The notes under the pieces are model-generated. The model was not told the DNA's origin and searched no databases. It was given only the letters and a program-made list of their open reading frames with translations. From Sphingomonas endophytica (GTDB lineage Bacteria; Pseudomonadota; Alphaproteobacteria; Sphingomonadales; Sphingomonadaceae): a stretch of 64,000 bases of DNA. Shown here piece by piece: positions 16,633 through 27,244 of the stretch; the stretch's first letter is position 1; each line of letters opens with the position of its first letter. The position numbers and the translations under genes were made by a program. Where the stretch lies: assembly GCF_014199415.1 (NCBI RefSeq), contig NZ_JACIJN010000003.1, positions 248,001 to 312,000 of the forward strand. Reading direction: 5' to 3'.

Positions 16633-18842
16633 CACGCGCTCCTGAACGGCAAGTGGCGCCACCGCGTTCCTTCGGCGGCGAACAGCGCGGTGGCGATCGC
16701 CGGGGCGACGGCTGGCACGCCGAGATCGGCGACCCCACCGGGATCGGCCGTCGAGTCGATCAGCTCGACGCTGACCTCGGGCGCGTCGGCGAGCGTCGGA
16801 AGGCCGATCTCGCCATAGCGGCGGATGCTCGCCAGCCCGTCGTGATAGTGCGCCGCCGCCTGCGTGGTCGCCGCGCCGAAGATCAGCCCGCCCTCGATCT
16901 GCTGGCGGACGATATCGGGGTTGATCGCGCGCCCGCAATCGACCGCTGCGACCAATCGATCAACTCGCGGACGGCCTCCGGCGTCGAACCCGGCCTCGGC
17001 GAGCACCGCGATCCGGCTGTCGGCCATCCGGTGACAGGCGATGCCCTGCCCGCTGCCCGGCACCCCGCCGCTCCACCCGCCGAGCGCCGCGACGGTGGTG
17101 AGGCAGCGCGCCAGCCGCGGCTCGCCGCCGAGCAGCCCGACGCGGTAGGACATCGGCTCGCTCCCGGCGACGCGGGCCAGCTCGTCAAGGAAGCATTCGG
17201 TGAAGAAGGCATTGTAGCCGTCCGCGCCGCCGCGCAGATGCCCGGTCGGCAGATCGAGCGCGACCGGGTGATGCCAGACCGCCGACGCGCCGAGGCGGTA
17301 CGGCGGCACCGCGCCGCGTAGCGCATAATCGTCCGCGCCGGGGGGTAATGCCGAGGCGAGCCGCCGCAGCGGGTCGTCGGGCAGCAGCCGTGCCGCGAGG
17401 TCGCGCCCGGTCGCCGGGGCCGCGATCCGCGCCCGCCACGCGAGGATCGCACCGTTCGGGGCGAGCCGCACCGCCATCCGCGCGCGCGCCGGGGCACGCA
17501 CCCGGTCGTGGAGCAACGCCTCACCGCGCGACCACGCCAGTTGCACCGGGCGGCGCAGCTCCCTGGCGAGGATCGCGGCCTGCGCGACGACATCGACCTC
17601 CAGCGCCGCGCCGAACGATCCGCCGCTCAGCATCGGATGCAGGATCACCTGCCGCTCCGACACGCCGATCGCGCGCGCCGCCGCCGCGCGTGCCAGCGAC
17701 GGCGCCTGCGTCGCGGCCCAGAGTTCCAGCCGCTCGTTCTGCCAGTGCGCGGTCGCGGCGGGCGGCTCGACCGCGGCGTGGAGCGCGGGCGCGACACGAT
17801 ATTCGGCCTCGATCAGCCGCCCGCCGGCGAACACGCCCGCGACGTCGCCGGTCTGCGAGACCGGGTAGCCCTCGGCCTCGAGCGCCGCGCCGAGCGCGCG
17901 GTCGATCGCGGCATCGTCGGGCGGGACCGGTCCCTCGAAGCGCGGCGCGAGCGCGTTCAACGCGCGGTTGGCGGCCCACCAATTGTTCGCGACCGCGGCG
18001 ATCCAGCGATCGTTGCGAACGACGTGGAGCATCCCCGGCACCCGCTCGGCCGCGGCCACGTCGGCCGAACGCAGCCGCGCGTCGCGATGCGGCGCCTGGC
18101 GGATGCTCGCGAACACCATGTCGGGCAGCCGCACGTCGGCGACGAAATTCGCCGAGCCGTCGACCTTCGCCGGCACGTCGAGGCGTGGAACGGATTGGCC
18201 GCTCAACCGGCCTTCGTCGCCGATCCGGTACGGCAGCTCGGCGGGCAGGCTCCCCGACGCCGCCGCTTCCGCGAGGTCGCCGAAGCGGAGCCGTCGGTCG
18301 CCCTGCACGACGAAGCCATCGGCGGTGGTGCAGTCGCGCCAGTCGGCATCCCAGCGCTGTGCCGCCGCCTGGCACAGCAGCACGCGCGCCGCCGCCCCCG
18401 CCTCGCGCAGCGGCGCCTCGAAGCGACGGATCGAGGTCGAGCCGCCGGTGAGCATCAGCGCCTCGCGGGTCCAGACCTCGTCGCGCCCTCGCTCGGGCAC
18501 GCCCGTATAGCCGTCGCCGAACAGCCAGTCCGCGGCGAGCGGGTTGGCGTAGAGCGGCGAGACCGGCGCCGCCTCGACCCCGATCGTCCGCCAGTCGGCG
18601 CCGAGTTCGTCGGCGACGATCTGCGGCAGCGTGGTGAAGACGCCCTGGCCATGCTCGCATTGCGGGACCGCGACGATGATCTTGCCGTCGCGCGCGATCT
18701 TGAGAAAGGCGTTAAAGACGCGCTCGTCGGGTGCGGCGGCGAGGTTGGGCAGATAGGCGCGCGGCCACACCGCCCAGGCCACGACCAGCCCCGCGCCGAT
18801 GCCACCGGAAACGAGAAGCCTGCGCCGCGTGATCTCCGCCAT
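16632..18842 (-). CDS. Molybdopterin-binding aldehyde/isoquinoline oxidoreductase large subunit (IorB-like)
   Basis: A 736-aa protein of the xanthine dehydrogenase superfamily, IorB branch. It begins with a Tat-like signal or anchor (RRRLLVSGGIGAGLVVAWAV) followed by VFNAFLKIARDGKIIVAVPQ and CEHGQGVFTTLPQIVADELG, the usual first molybdopterin domain. Later motifs include GGSFGAALEVDVVAQAAILA and HLRGGADGYNAFFTECFLDE. The C-terminal active-site segment, normally GxGE-G-PP, reads GGVADLGVPAVAPAIATALF: the expected catalytic Glu is Asp (residue 706). The usual 2Fe-2S small subunit gene is not adjacent; hemH follows with a one-base overlap. Substrate unknown. Confidence 0.86.
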   Translation of the reverse strand: MAEITRRRLLVSGGIGAGLVVAWAVWPRAYLPNLAAAPDERVFNAFLKIARDGKIIVAVPQCEHGQGVFTTLPQIVADELGADWRTIGVEAAPVSPLYANPLAADWLFGDGYTGVPERGRDEVWTREALMLTGGSTSIRRFEAPLREAGAAARVLLCQAAAQRWDADWRDCTTADGFVVQGDRRLRFGDLAEAAASGSLPAELPYRIGDEGRLSGQSVPRLDVPAKVDGSANFVADVRLPDMVFASIRQAPHRDARLRSADVAAAERVPGMLHVVRNDRWIAAVANNWWAANRALNALAPRFEGPVPPDDAAIDRALGAALEAEGYPVSQTGDVAGVFAGGRLIEAEYRVAPALHAAVEPPAATAHWQNERLELWAATQAPSLARAAAARAIGVSERQVILHPMLSGGSFGAALEVDVVAQAAILARELRRPVQLAWSRGEALLHDRVRAPARARMAVRLAPNGAILAWRARIAAPATGRDLAARLLPDDPLRRLASALPPGADDYALRGAVPPYRLGASAVWHHPVALDLPTGHLRGGADGYNAFFTECFLDELARVAGSEPMSYRVGLLGGEPRLARCLTTVAALGGWSGGVPGSGQGIACHRMADSRIAVLAEAGFDAGGRPRVDRLVAAVDCGRAINPDIVRQQIEGGLIFGAATTQAAAHYHDGLASIRRYGEIGLPTLADAPEVSVELIDSTADPGGVADLGVPAVAPAIATALFAAEGTRWRHLPFRSA

Positions 18843-18983
18843 GCGCGGGGGGTTAGCCGGCGCGAGGGTGTGGCGGAAGGGGGTTGTCGGAGCCGAGCGG
18901 TCGCGACGCGATCGTCGATGCGGGCCAGCGCGCACGGGCCGGGCCCTTGCCGGGGTGGCGGGTGCGCGCGCTATGGAGGCGCG

Positions 18984-20195
18984 ATGCGCAAACGCCACGC
19001 CCTGCTCGCCCTTGCCCCCGCATTGTTGCTCGCTGCACCGGCCGATGCCTCGCCGCGCGCGCTGACCGCGCTGAATGCGTGGCGCGCACACGGCACTGCC
19101 CCGCTCGACGATCCGCGCCTGACGCTGCCGCTGACCCGCGAAGAAGCGGAACGCGTGTGGGGGATCCTCGCCCTCGACCGTCAGCGCGCACTGGCGGCCC
19201 GCTATGCCGGGGCGATCGAGGCGCAGAAACTGACGATCGGCGACAAGACGCTGCGCTGGACCCACAAGGACTTCGGCGATGCCCCGCCGGGGCGGCGCAG
19301 CCTGTGGATCTCGCTGCACGGCGGCGGCAACGCGCCCGCCGAGGTCAACGACGGACAATGGCAAAACCAGCTGCGCCTCTACGAGCCCGCCGAGGGCATC
19401 TATCTGACGCCGCGCGCACCGACCAACACCTGGAACATGTGGCACGAGGCGCATGTCGATCCGCTCCTGCAGGAATTGATCGACGCGCAGATCGCGGTGA
19501 ACGGCGTCGATCCCGACAAGGTGTTTCTGATGGGCTATTCGGCGGGCGGTGACGGCGTGTGGCAGCTCGCGCCGCGGATGGCGGACCGTTTCGCGGCGGC
19601 GGCGATGATGGCGGGGCATCCCGGAGACGCCTCGCTGCTGCCGTTGCGCAACCTGCCGTTCGCGATCCTCGTCGGCGGCGACGATGCCGCTTATGATCGC
19701 AACAGGCTGGGCGCGGAGAAGGCGGCGGAACTCGACCGCCTCGCCGCCGCCGATCCCGGCCACTATGTCCATCTGACACGCATCTATCCGGGGCTGCCAC
19801 ACTGGATGAACCGCCAGGACGCCGAGGCGGTGCCCTGGATGGCGCGCTACCGCCGCAATCCGTGGCCGACGCGGGTGATCTGGGTGCAGGACGACGTGCG
19901 CAGCGATCACTTCTACTGGCTGAAGATCCCCGACGCGACGGCGACGAAGCCGGGCGATACGATGACGGCGAGCGTCAACGGGCAAACGATCACGCTGACC
20001 GGGACCATACCCGCGGGCACGACGCTGCGGCTGTCCGACCGATTGCTGAATCTCGATCGCGGGGTACGCGTGGTGGTGAACGGCCGTACGGTCCATGTCG
20101 GCAGGGTGACGCGCACCGCGCAGGCGATCGCGCAATCGCTGCACGAACGATTCGACCCGAATGCGGTGGCGACCGCGTCGCTGACGGTGGTGTAG
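18984..20195 (+). CDS. Exported alpha/beta hydrolase (esterase/PHB depolymerase-like)
   Basis: A 403-aa protein with a signal peptide (MRKRHALLALAPALLLAAPA, cleavage after ADA). The hydrolase core shows SLWISLHGGGNAPAEVNDGQ as oxyanion region, the nucleophile elbow MGYSAGGDGVWQLAPRMADR (G-x-S-x-G) and a downstream PHWMNRQDA segment that may hold the catalytic His. The C-terminal 90 residues form a beta-rich extension (TASVNGQTITLTGTIPAGTT). This fits a secreted esterase or depolymerase; the substrate is not predictable. The ATG at 18984 is preceded by a weak GGAGG. The gene diverges from the molybdopterin enzyme. Confidence 0.8.
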   Translation: MRKRHALLALAPALLLAAPADASPRALTALNAWRAHGTAPLDDPRLTLPLTREEAERVWGILALDRQRALAARYAGAIEAQKLTIGDKTLRWTHKDFGDAPPGRRSLWISLHGGGNAPAEVNDGQWQNQLRLYEPAEGIYLTPRAPTNTWNMWHEAHVDPLLQELIDAQIAVNGVDPDKVFLMGYSAGGDGVWQLAPRMADRFAAAAMMAGHPGDASLLPLRNLPFAILVGGDDAAYDRNRLGAEKAAELDRLAAADPGHYVHLTRIYPGLPHWMNRQDAEAVPWMARYRRNPWPTRVIWVQDDVRSDHFYWLKIPDATATKPGDTMTASVNGQTITLTGTIPAGTTLRLSDRLLNLDRGVRVVVNGRTVHVGRVTRTAQAIAQSLHERFDPNAVATASLTVV

Positions 20196-20341
20196 CGGCA
20201 GAGGACGTCAGGCCGGTCCGGTATCGCGTGCGTCGCCAAACAGGGATCGGGGCGCGGTACAGCCGGCGTCCTGCTGCGAGCGTTCCGCGCACCCCGTCAG
20301 ACCGGACCTTATGACCATTTTGGTGTCCGGATTGGCGAGGG

Positions 20342-20713
20342 TTATCTCACCCGGCTACGGGCCTCGCGCGGCAGGACCATCGGCAGGACGTTTTGCGCCC
20401 ACGGCCCGTACGGCACGGCTTGCGTTGCCGCCGTTTCGCGGCGTGCGTCGCGGATCGACACGACCTTGCCCGACGTATCGCCGAACGGCGCGGTGGAGGG
20501 CGGCAGGACCGGTGCCTTCAGCATCCATCGCCGCCGCCGCACCGCCACGGCGCGAAGCAACGGACCGAGCCGACTGAGCAGATAGCCGTAGCTGCCGCCG
20601 ATCAGCAGGAGGTGCAGGTCGGGACGCCCGGCGAGTTGCGCGGCGTGCAGCAGATGGAGCGCGAAGACCGTCAGCGTACCAGCGAGAACCGGATACAATA
20701 GTGACGTTCGCAT
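20342..20713 (-). CDS. Small membrane protein, unknown
   Basis: The 123-aa product has two hydrophobic segments (LLYPVLAGTLTVFALHLLHA and HLLLIGGSYGYLLSRLGPLL), then a basic tail (VRRRRWM) and a hydrophilic C-terminus. No family is recognised. A perfect AGGAGG stands 5 nt before the ATG at 20713, which fixes the start and supports the gene being real. Confidence 0.62.
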   Translation of the reverse strand: MRTSLLYPVLAGTLTVFALHLLHAAQLAGRPDLHLLLIGGSYGYLLSRLGPLLRAVAVRRRRWMLKAPVLPPSTAPFGDTSGKVVSIRDARRETAATQAVPYGPWAQNVLPMVLPREARSRVR

Positions 20714-20840
20714 AGCGCCTCCTGTCATGACAAAGCTATGACAGGCTTTCCGAGGCAACAAGCTTTTTGTGCATCTGCGTCATAAAATTTTGCTGCGAGC
20801 GCACAGGTGGTCACAAACGTGCGCGGCCGGTTTGCTCGCA

Positions 20841-20859
20841 CCTGCGGCAAAGCCGCAGG
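20841..20859 (-). terminator. 8-bp hairpin after the acyl-CoA synthetase gene
   Basis: CCTGCGGC and GCCGCAGG pair around a 3-nt loop, 12 nt beyond the stop of the minus-strand gene. There is no T-run, so this is only a candidate. Confidence 0.4.
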
Positions 20860-20870
20860 CAGTCGCCGCG

Positions 20871-22550
<1,680 letters not shown>

Positions 22551-22615
22551 CACTCTCTCCGCTTGGGTTTGTCTTATTCGCCCCTTATGGAGGCGCGATT
22601 CACGAGGGGAAAGCC

Positions 22616-23503
22616 TTGATCCTGCCCGCGCTCACGGCTGCCGTAGCGGCAAGCCACATACATTTTTCCGATCTGGGACTGCACCCCGACGTCTTCTCGA
22701 TCGGGGTGTTCACGCTGCGCTGGTACAGCCTGGCGTATATCGCCGGAATCGTCATCGGCTGGTGGTATCTGCTCAAGCTGCTCGACCAGCCGGGCGCGCC
22801 GATGGCGCGGCGTCATGCCGACGATCTGGTCTTCTACGCGACGCTCGGGATCATCCTCGGCGGGCGGATCGGTTACGTGCTGTTCTATGCGCCCGAGATG
22901 CTGACGCGACCCTTGTCGATCCTGCGCTTGTGGGACGGCGGCATGTCGTTCCACGGCGGGGTGATCGGCACCTCGCTGGGGCTGATCTGGTTTGCGCGCA
23001 AACATGGGCTCAACTGGCTGCGCGTGCATGATTATGTCGCCTGCTGCGTGCCGTTCGGGCTGTTCTTCGGGCGGCTCGCCAATTTCGTGAACGGTGAATT
23101 GTGGGGCAAGCCTGCCGACGTGCCATGGGCGATCGTCTTCGAGCGGACGGTGCCGTTCGGCGTGCCCGAGCCGGCGCGTCACCCCAGCCAGCTCTATGAG
23201 GCGGGGCTGGAGGGGATCCTGCTGTTCGCATTGCTGTGGTTCTTCTTCTGGCGCACCGATGCGCGCTACCAGCCGGGCAAATTGGTCGGGCTGTTTCTCA
23301 CCGGCTACGGGCTCGCGCGCTTCACCGCGGAATTCTTTCGCGAACCCGATGCGCAGCTGCGCCAGTTCGCCGAGGCGACCGGGTTGCACATGGGGCAGTG
23401 GCTGTGCGTGCCGATGATCCTCGTCGGGCTGTTCCTGGTGCTGACCGCGCCGGGGCGCCGGACGCGCGTCGAGCCGATCGCCGGGCCGGACGCGGTCGCC
23501 TGA
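22616..23503 (+). CDS. lgt: Prolipoprotein diacylglyceryl transferase, TTG start
   Basis: Inner-membrane enzyme that transfers diacylglycerol from phosphatidylglycerol to the lipobox Cys of prolipoproteins. The 295-aa product has seven hydrophobic segments, the [20 protein letters not shown] active-site helix with the essential His, and the family signature [14 protein letters not shown]. No ATG or GTG fits the N-terminus; a TTG at 22616 with GAGGGGAAAG 3-12 nt before it yields [20 protein letters not shown] and is chosen on that ribosome site. It heads a tight operon with midA, a GNAT gene and pgeF. Targets in this window include the OmpA lipoprotein. Confidence 0.93.
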   Translation: MILPALTAAVAASHIHFSDLGLHPDVFSIGVFTLRWYSLAYIAGIVIGWWYLLKLLDQPGAPMARRHADDLVFYATLGIILGGRIGYVLFYAPEMLTRPLSILRLWDGGMSFHGGVIGTSLGLIWFARKHGLNWLRVHDYVACCVPFGLFFGRLANFVNGELWGKPADVPWAIVFERTVPFGVPEPARHPSQLYEAGLEGILLFALLWFFFWRTDARYQPGKLVGLFLTGYGLARFTAEFFREPDAQLRQFAEATGLHMGQWLCVPMILVGLFLVLTAPGRRTRVEPIAGPDAVA

Positions 23504-24537
23504 TGGATCAGCCGACGACCGGGCCGCTGCTCGCCGAACGACTGGCGCGCGCGATCGCGCTGGGCGGGCCGATCCCGATCAGCCAGTTCATGGCCGCCGC
23601 CAATACGCATTATTATGCGACGCGCGATCCACTCGGCGCGGACGGCGACTTCACGACCGCGCCGGAGATCAGCCAGATGTTCGGCGAGCTGATCGGCGCT
23701 TGGACGGCGGACCTGTGGGAGCGTGCCGGGCAGCCGCCGGCGGCGTGGGTCGAGCTGGGGCCGGGTCGGGGCACGCTGAGCGCCGATGCGCTGCGCGTGA
23801 TGGCGCATGCCGGGTTCACCCCGCCGGTCCATTTCGTCGAGACGAGCGCGACGATGCGCGCGGCGCAAGGACAGCGTGTGCCGGGCGCGACCTGGCACGA
23901 TTCGATCACGACGCTGCCCGACGACGTGCCGCTGATCGTGGTCGCCAATGAATTCTTCGACGCGCTGCCGATCCGCCAGCTCGTGAAGCGCGGGGAGACG
24001 TGGCACGAACGGCTGGTGGCGTGTCAGGACACGTTGTTCCTGCCGATCGCGGGAACCAGCGTGCCCGATACGATCATCCCGCCCGCGCTGGCGTCCGCAG
24101 CGTCGGGCGCGATCGTCGAGACCTCGCCCGCCAGCGTCGCGATCATGGCCGACCTGTCGGCGCGGATCGTCGCACAGGGTGGTGCGGCGCTCGTCATCGA
24201 TTACGGCTATGACGGGCCGGCGGTCGGCGACACGTTGCAGGCGGTGCGCGGCCATGCCTATGCCAATCCGTTCGAAGCACCGGGCGAGCAAGACCTGACC
24301 GCGCACGTCGATCTGGCGACGCTGCGGCTGGTGGCGAGCGCGTCGGGGGCGGCGACGTTCGGGACGACCGCGCAGGGCGCGTTCCTGCGCGCATTGGGGA
24401 TCGACCAGCGCGCCGCGGCGCTGGGCGAAAGGGTGGCCGGCGATCGTCGCCGGCTGGTGGACGACATGGGGGAGTTGTTCAAGGTGATCGCACTGACACA
24501 TCCACACTGGCCGCAACCGGCGGGGTTCGGGGCATGA
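23503..24537 (+). CDS. SAM-dependent methyltransferase, MidA/NDUFAF7 family
   Basis: A 344-aa class I methyltransferase of the family that in mitochondria methylates an arginine of complex I. The SAM-binding motif is WVELGPGRGTLSADALRVMA; the family segments HYYATRDPLGADGDFTTAPE and ISQMFGELIGAW come before it, followed by VANEFFDALPIRQLV and VIDYGYDG. Its start shares one base with the lgt stop (TGATG) and its stop overlaps the following GNAT gene by 4 nt. Confidence 0.9.
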   Translation: MDQPTTGPLLAERLARAIALGGPIPISQFMAAANTHYYATRDPLGADGDFTTAPEISQMFGELIGAWTADLWERAGQPPAAWVELGPGRGTLSADALRVMAHAGFTPPVHFVETSATMRAAQGQRVPGATWHDSITTLPDDVPLIVVANEFFDALPIRQLVKRGETWHERLVACQDTLFLPIAGTSVPDTIIPPALASAASGAIVETSPASVAIMADLSARIVAQGGAALVIDYGYDGPAVGDTLQAVRGHAYANPFEAPGEQDLTAHVDLATLRLVASASGAATFGTTAQGAFLRALGIDQRAAALGERVAGDRRRLVDDMGELFKVIALTHPHWPQPAGFGA

Positions 24538-25049
24538 CCCGCCGCGCCACCATGCGCCGCGCTACCGCGAAAGACGCCGCCGATCTGGCCGGCGTCGCGC
24601 GCGCGACCTTCACCGAGACGTTCGGGATGCTCTATTCGGCCGCCGACCTCGCCACCTTCCTCGAACAGCATACGCCCGAGGACTGGGCGCGCGAGATCGC
24701 CGATCCGGCCTATTCGGTCGCGGTGGTCGAGGAAGGCCATATCGTCGTCGGCTATGTGAAGCTCGGCCCGCCGCGCCTGCCGTTCACGCCCAAGGAAGGC
24801 GCGATCGAGCTACGACAATTCTACCTGCTCCAGCCGTGGCAGGGCGCGGGCATGGGGCCGAAGATGATGGAATGGGCGCTGGAGGAAGCGCGCGCGCGGG
24901 GAATGCGCGAAATGTACCTGTCCGTCTTCGTCGACAATGAGCGCGCGCGGCGTTTCTATGCCAAATACGAGTTCAAGGACGTCGGCCGCTACGCCTTCAT
25001 GGTCGGCGATCACGAGGACACCGACATCGTGATGCGGCGCGCGCTGTGA
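24534..25049 (+). CDS. GNAT family N-acetyltransferase
   Basis: A 171-aa acetyltransferase. The acetyl-CoA pyrophosphate loop is LLQPWQGAGMGPKMMEWALE (Q-x-x-G-x-G), followed by LSVFVDNERARRFYAKYEF, a common GNAT motif B. It is linked by ATGA and GTGA overlaps to its neighbours. The substrate is unknown; membership of an lgt-midA-pgeF operon gives no firm hint. Confidence 0.88.
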   Translation: MTRRATMRRATAKDAADLAGVARATFTETFGMLYSAADLATFLEQHTPEDWAREIADPAYSVAVVEEGHIVVGYVKLGPPRLPFTPKEGAIELRQFYLLQPWQGAGMGPKMMEWALEEARARGMREMYLSVFVDNERARRFYAKYEFKDVGRYAFMVGDHEDTDIVMRRAL

Positions 25050-25807
25050 CCTTGCCGGTGCCGTTCCGCACCGCCGTGCTCGGCGAGGTGGCGCACGGCT
25101 TCTTCGGGCGGCAGGGTGGCGGATCGGCGGGAATCCACGCCGGGCTGAACGTCGGGCTCGGCTCGGCGGATGACGAGACGGTGGTGCGCGCCAACCGGGA
25201 TGCGGCGGTCGCGGCGGTCGCGCCGGGGGCATGCCTGCTGACTCCGTACCAGATCCATTCGGCGACCTGCGTGACCGTCGACGCGCCCTTCGCCGAGCGG
25301 CCGCAGGCGGATGCGCTGGTCACCGACCGGGCCGGGCTGGCGATCGGGGTGGTGACCGCCGATTGCGCGCCGGTGCTGCTCGCCGACGCTGCCGCGGGCG
25401 TCGTGGGGGCAGCCCATGCCGGGTGGAAGGGCGCGCTGGCAGGCGTCACCGATGCGGCGGTCGCGGCGATGGTCGCGCGCGGGGCGCAGGCGGAGCGGAT
25501 CGTCGCGGCGGTCGGGCCGTGTATCGCTCGCACCAGCTATGAGGTCGACGACGCGTTCCGCCGTCGCTTCGAGGAGGCGGAGGCGGCGAACGAACGGTTC
25601 TTCGTCGATGCGCGCGCCGGGCATCACCGCTTCGATCTGGAAGGCTATGTCGTCCACCGGCTGGCGGCGGCGGGCGTGACCCGTGTCGCGGCGCTGGGGC
25701 TCGACACCTACGCCGACGAGGCGCGCTTCTTTTCCTATCGCCGCGCAACGCACCGTGGCGCGCCGAGCTACGGACGGCAGATCGCGATCATCGCGCCGGC
25801 GGGCTAA
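25046..25807 (+). CDS. pgeF: Peptidoglycan editing factor PgeF (laccase-domain, YfiH family), GTG start
   Basis: A 253-aa zinc-binding multicopper-oxidase-like fold protein, formerly called polyphenol oxidase; in E. coli the YfiH protein removes L-Ser-containing muropeptides. Motifs seen: QIHSATCVTVD, GVVTADCAPVLLADAAAGVV with the metal Cys, and the hallmark AHAGWKGALAGVTDAAVAAM with the metal His. The GTG start overlaps the preceding stop (GTGA). It ends the lgt operon. Confidence 0.92.
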   Translation: MTLPVPFRTAVLGEVAHGFFGRQGGGSAGIHAGLNVGLGSADDETVVRANRDAAVAAVAPGACLLTPYQIHSATCVTVDAPFAERPQADALVTDRAGLAIGVVTADCAPVLLADAAAGVVGAAHAGWKGALAGVTDAAVAAMVARGAQAERIVAAVGPCIARTSYEVDDAFRRRFEEAEAANERFFVDARAGHHRFDLEGYVVHRLAAAGVTRVAALGLDTYADEARFFSYRRATHRGAPSYGRQIAIIAPAG

Positions 25808-25877
25808 ACAACGCCTGGCCTACCGGGGGCGGAGGAGCGCACGCGCTTTCTCCCGCATCATCGCGCGGATCGTTCCG

Positions 25878-25906
25878 CCGTGCCGCCGGTTGGTGGGGCG
25901 GCACGG
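25878..25906 (+). promoter_or_regulatory. 10-bp perfect hairpin overlapping the ribosome site of a 49-aa protein gene
   Basis: CCGTGCCGCC pairs with GGCGGCACGG around a 9-nt loop. The 3' arm abuts GGGAGA, the ribosome site of the gene starting at 25917. It may end the lgt operon transcript or hide the ribosome site; without a T-run neither is proven. Confidence 0.45.
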
Positions 25907-25916
25907 GAGAACGATC

Positions 25917-26066
25917 ATGGCCGACGATATCATCCGCAAGGAACTGAGCGAGGGCCCAACCTTCGACCGGAAGGCGAAGCGACCGATCAAGGGCGGGCTG
26001 TTCTATCTCGCCTTCCTGCTGGTCGCCTCGATCCTGATCCTCTTTTACGCCGGCAATCTGATCTGA
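25917..26066 (+). CDS. Small single-pass membrane protein (49 aa)
   Basis: The product MADDIIRKELSEGPTFDRKA is followed by a basic KRPIKGG and one strong C-terminal transmembrane helix (LFYLAFLLVASILILFYAG). It resembles short tail-anchored proteins seen in sphingomonads; no function is known. GGGAGA lies 7 nt before the ATG. Its last 22 nt overlap the 3' end of the convergent PEP-CTERM gene. Confidence 0.65.
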   Translation: MADDIIRKELSEGPTFDRKAKRPIKGGLFYLAFLLVASILILFYAGNLI

Positions 26067-26893
26067 ACGCCGCGGCGTTGACGCAGCGCCACCCCGACCA
26101 GAGCGAAACCGAGGATCATCATCGCCCAGGTCGCCGGCTCCGGCACCGCGCCGCCGGTGATGCCGGTCAGCGAGAAGCTGATCGAGCGATCATATTTGTA
26201 GGCCTGCGTACCGACGCCGATCACCTGGGCGTCGGCGGTGGCGAAGCCGGTCCGCGGCAGCGTGTTGATCGACACCTTGTAGCTGGTGTTCGCCTGGAAC
26301 GTCTTCGCCGCGGTGGCGGCGGCGGTATAGTCGGCGAGCGTGCCGGCGAAGATCAGCGCGTCGTTCGCGCCCTGATAGATGTTGATGTAATCGAGCGCGC
26401 GCGCGGCGAGCGCGCCGGTGCGGGTGTCGATGTCGGTCGCGGCGGCGATATAGCCGATATCGAGCAGGCCGGTCTGGTTGAGCAGGAAGCTGGTGACCGC
26501 CGCATGGTCGATCGACGCCGAGGCTGATGCCGCCGCCGAGGTCGACGTTGCCGAAAGATCGTCGACGAAGCGCGTGACCCAGCTGTCGGCCGCGGTCGAG
26601 GTGACGAGCGTATTCCCGGTGCCCTTCGCTTCGGCGACAAGGCTTTGGCCATTGTCGTTGCTATAGCCATAGGATGTCGCGGCGTTCGCCGAGCCCTGAC
26701 CGCCGAATGCCCCGGTCGCCGACTTCCGCACCGCATTCCGGTCGCGCGTCGCGGCATCGTCCTTTACCTGCGCGCCGACCAGCAGGCTGGTCGAAATCTC
26801 GATCGACTTGGTCGAGACCACCGTCGCCGCATAGGATGGCGCCGCCGCCGTCACTGCAACCGCCGCAAGCGCAATGCGCATTCCCATTCTCAT
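26045..26893 (-). CDS. PEPxxWA-CTERM sorting-domain protein, exported
   Basis: A 282-aa protein with a signal peptide (RIALAAVAVTAAAPSYAA) and the C-terminal sorting signal VPEPATWAMMILGFALVGVA followed by LRQRR. This is the sphingomonad variant of PEP-CTERM, thought to be processed by an exosortase at the membrane. The middle part is Ala/Thr/Ser-rich and without a recognised domain. The ATG at 26893 follows GGGGGGA by 9 nt; ATGs two and four codons later are possible. No exosortase or EPS genes are in the window. Confidence 0.85.
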   Translation of the reverse strand: MRMGMRIALAAVAVTAAAPSYAATVVSTKSIEISTSLLVGAQVKDDAATRDRNAVRKSATGAFGGQGSANAATSYGYSNDNGQSLVAEAKGTGNTLVTSTAADSWVTRFVDDLSATSTSAAASASASIDHAAVTSFLLNQTGLLDIGYIAAATDIDTRTGALAARALDYINIYQGANDALIFAGTLADYTAAATAAKTFQANTSYKVSINTLPRTGFATADAQVIGVGTQAYKYDRSISFSLTGITGGAVPEPATWAMMILGFALVGVALRQRRGVQIRLPA

Positions 26894-27244
26894 GTCCAGA
26901 AATCCCCCCAAAGAAATCAATGCCATGGCCCATGAAGCGAGTCATCGCGGGGTCTTGATAGGACAAATTGCAGCCCGAATCCTCTTCGCTGTTGGGCGAC
27001 GGCGGTCGAATACTGCCGATCTTGCCCTAAAACGGCACAGGACACGCCACCGCTCCTGCCCTTACATCCCGATCTATTCAGGAATATTTGCCGTGACTGC
27101 ATAGGGATATGTCGATGGCGGCCGCCGGTAGCACCGGCAAAGTCAAAATCGCATTCACCCGAAATATTTACTGCCGGAAAAAGCCGGGCGCGACCTGCCC
27201 ATCTGCCACACCGCGCCCGACTATTGGCAAAGAATTCCCAGATA
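26894..27244. other. Non-coding, relatively AT-rich region between the PEP-CTERM gene and hslU
   Basis: About 350 nt without a convincing gene. It is less GC-rich than its surroundings and holds two similar short motifs, GGAATATTTGCCG (27080s) and GAAATATTTACTGCCGG (27160s). It must contain the promoter of the PEP-CTERM gene on the minus strand and the 3' tail of hslU on the same strand. Confidence 0.45.

Noticed and set aside
18843..20144. N-terminal extension of the molybdopterin enzyme frame by over 430 codons
   Set aside because: The extension is antisense to the exported hydrolase and low-complexity; the natural start with a Tat-like signal is at 18842.
26893..26925. TGGCATTGATTTCTT as a sigma-54 promoter for the PEP-CTERM gene
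   Set aside because: The essential GC at -12 is missing and the site would be too close to the start codon.
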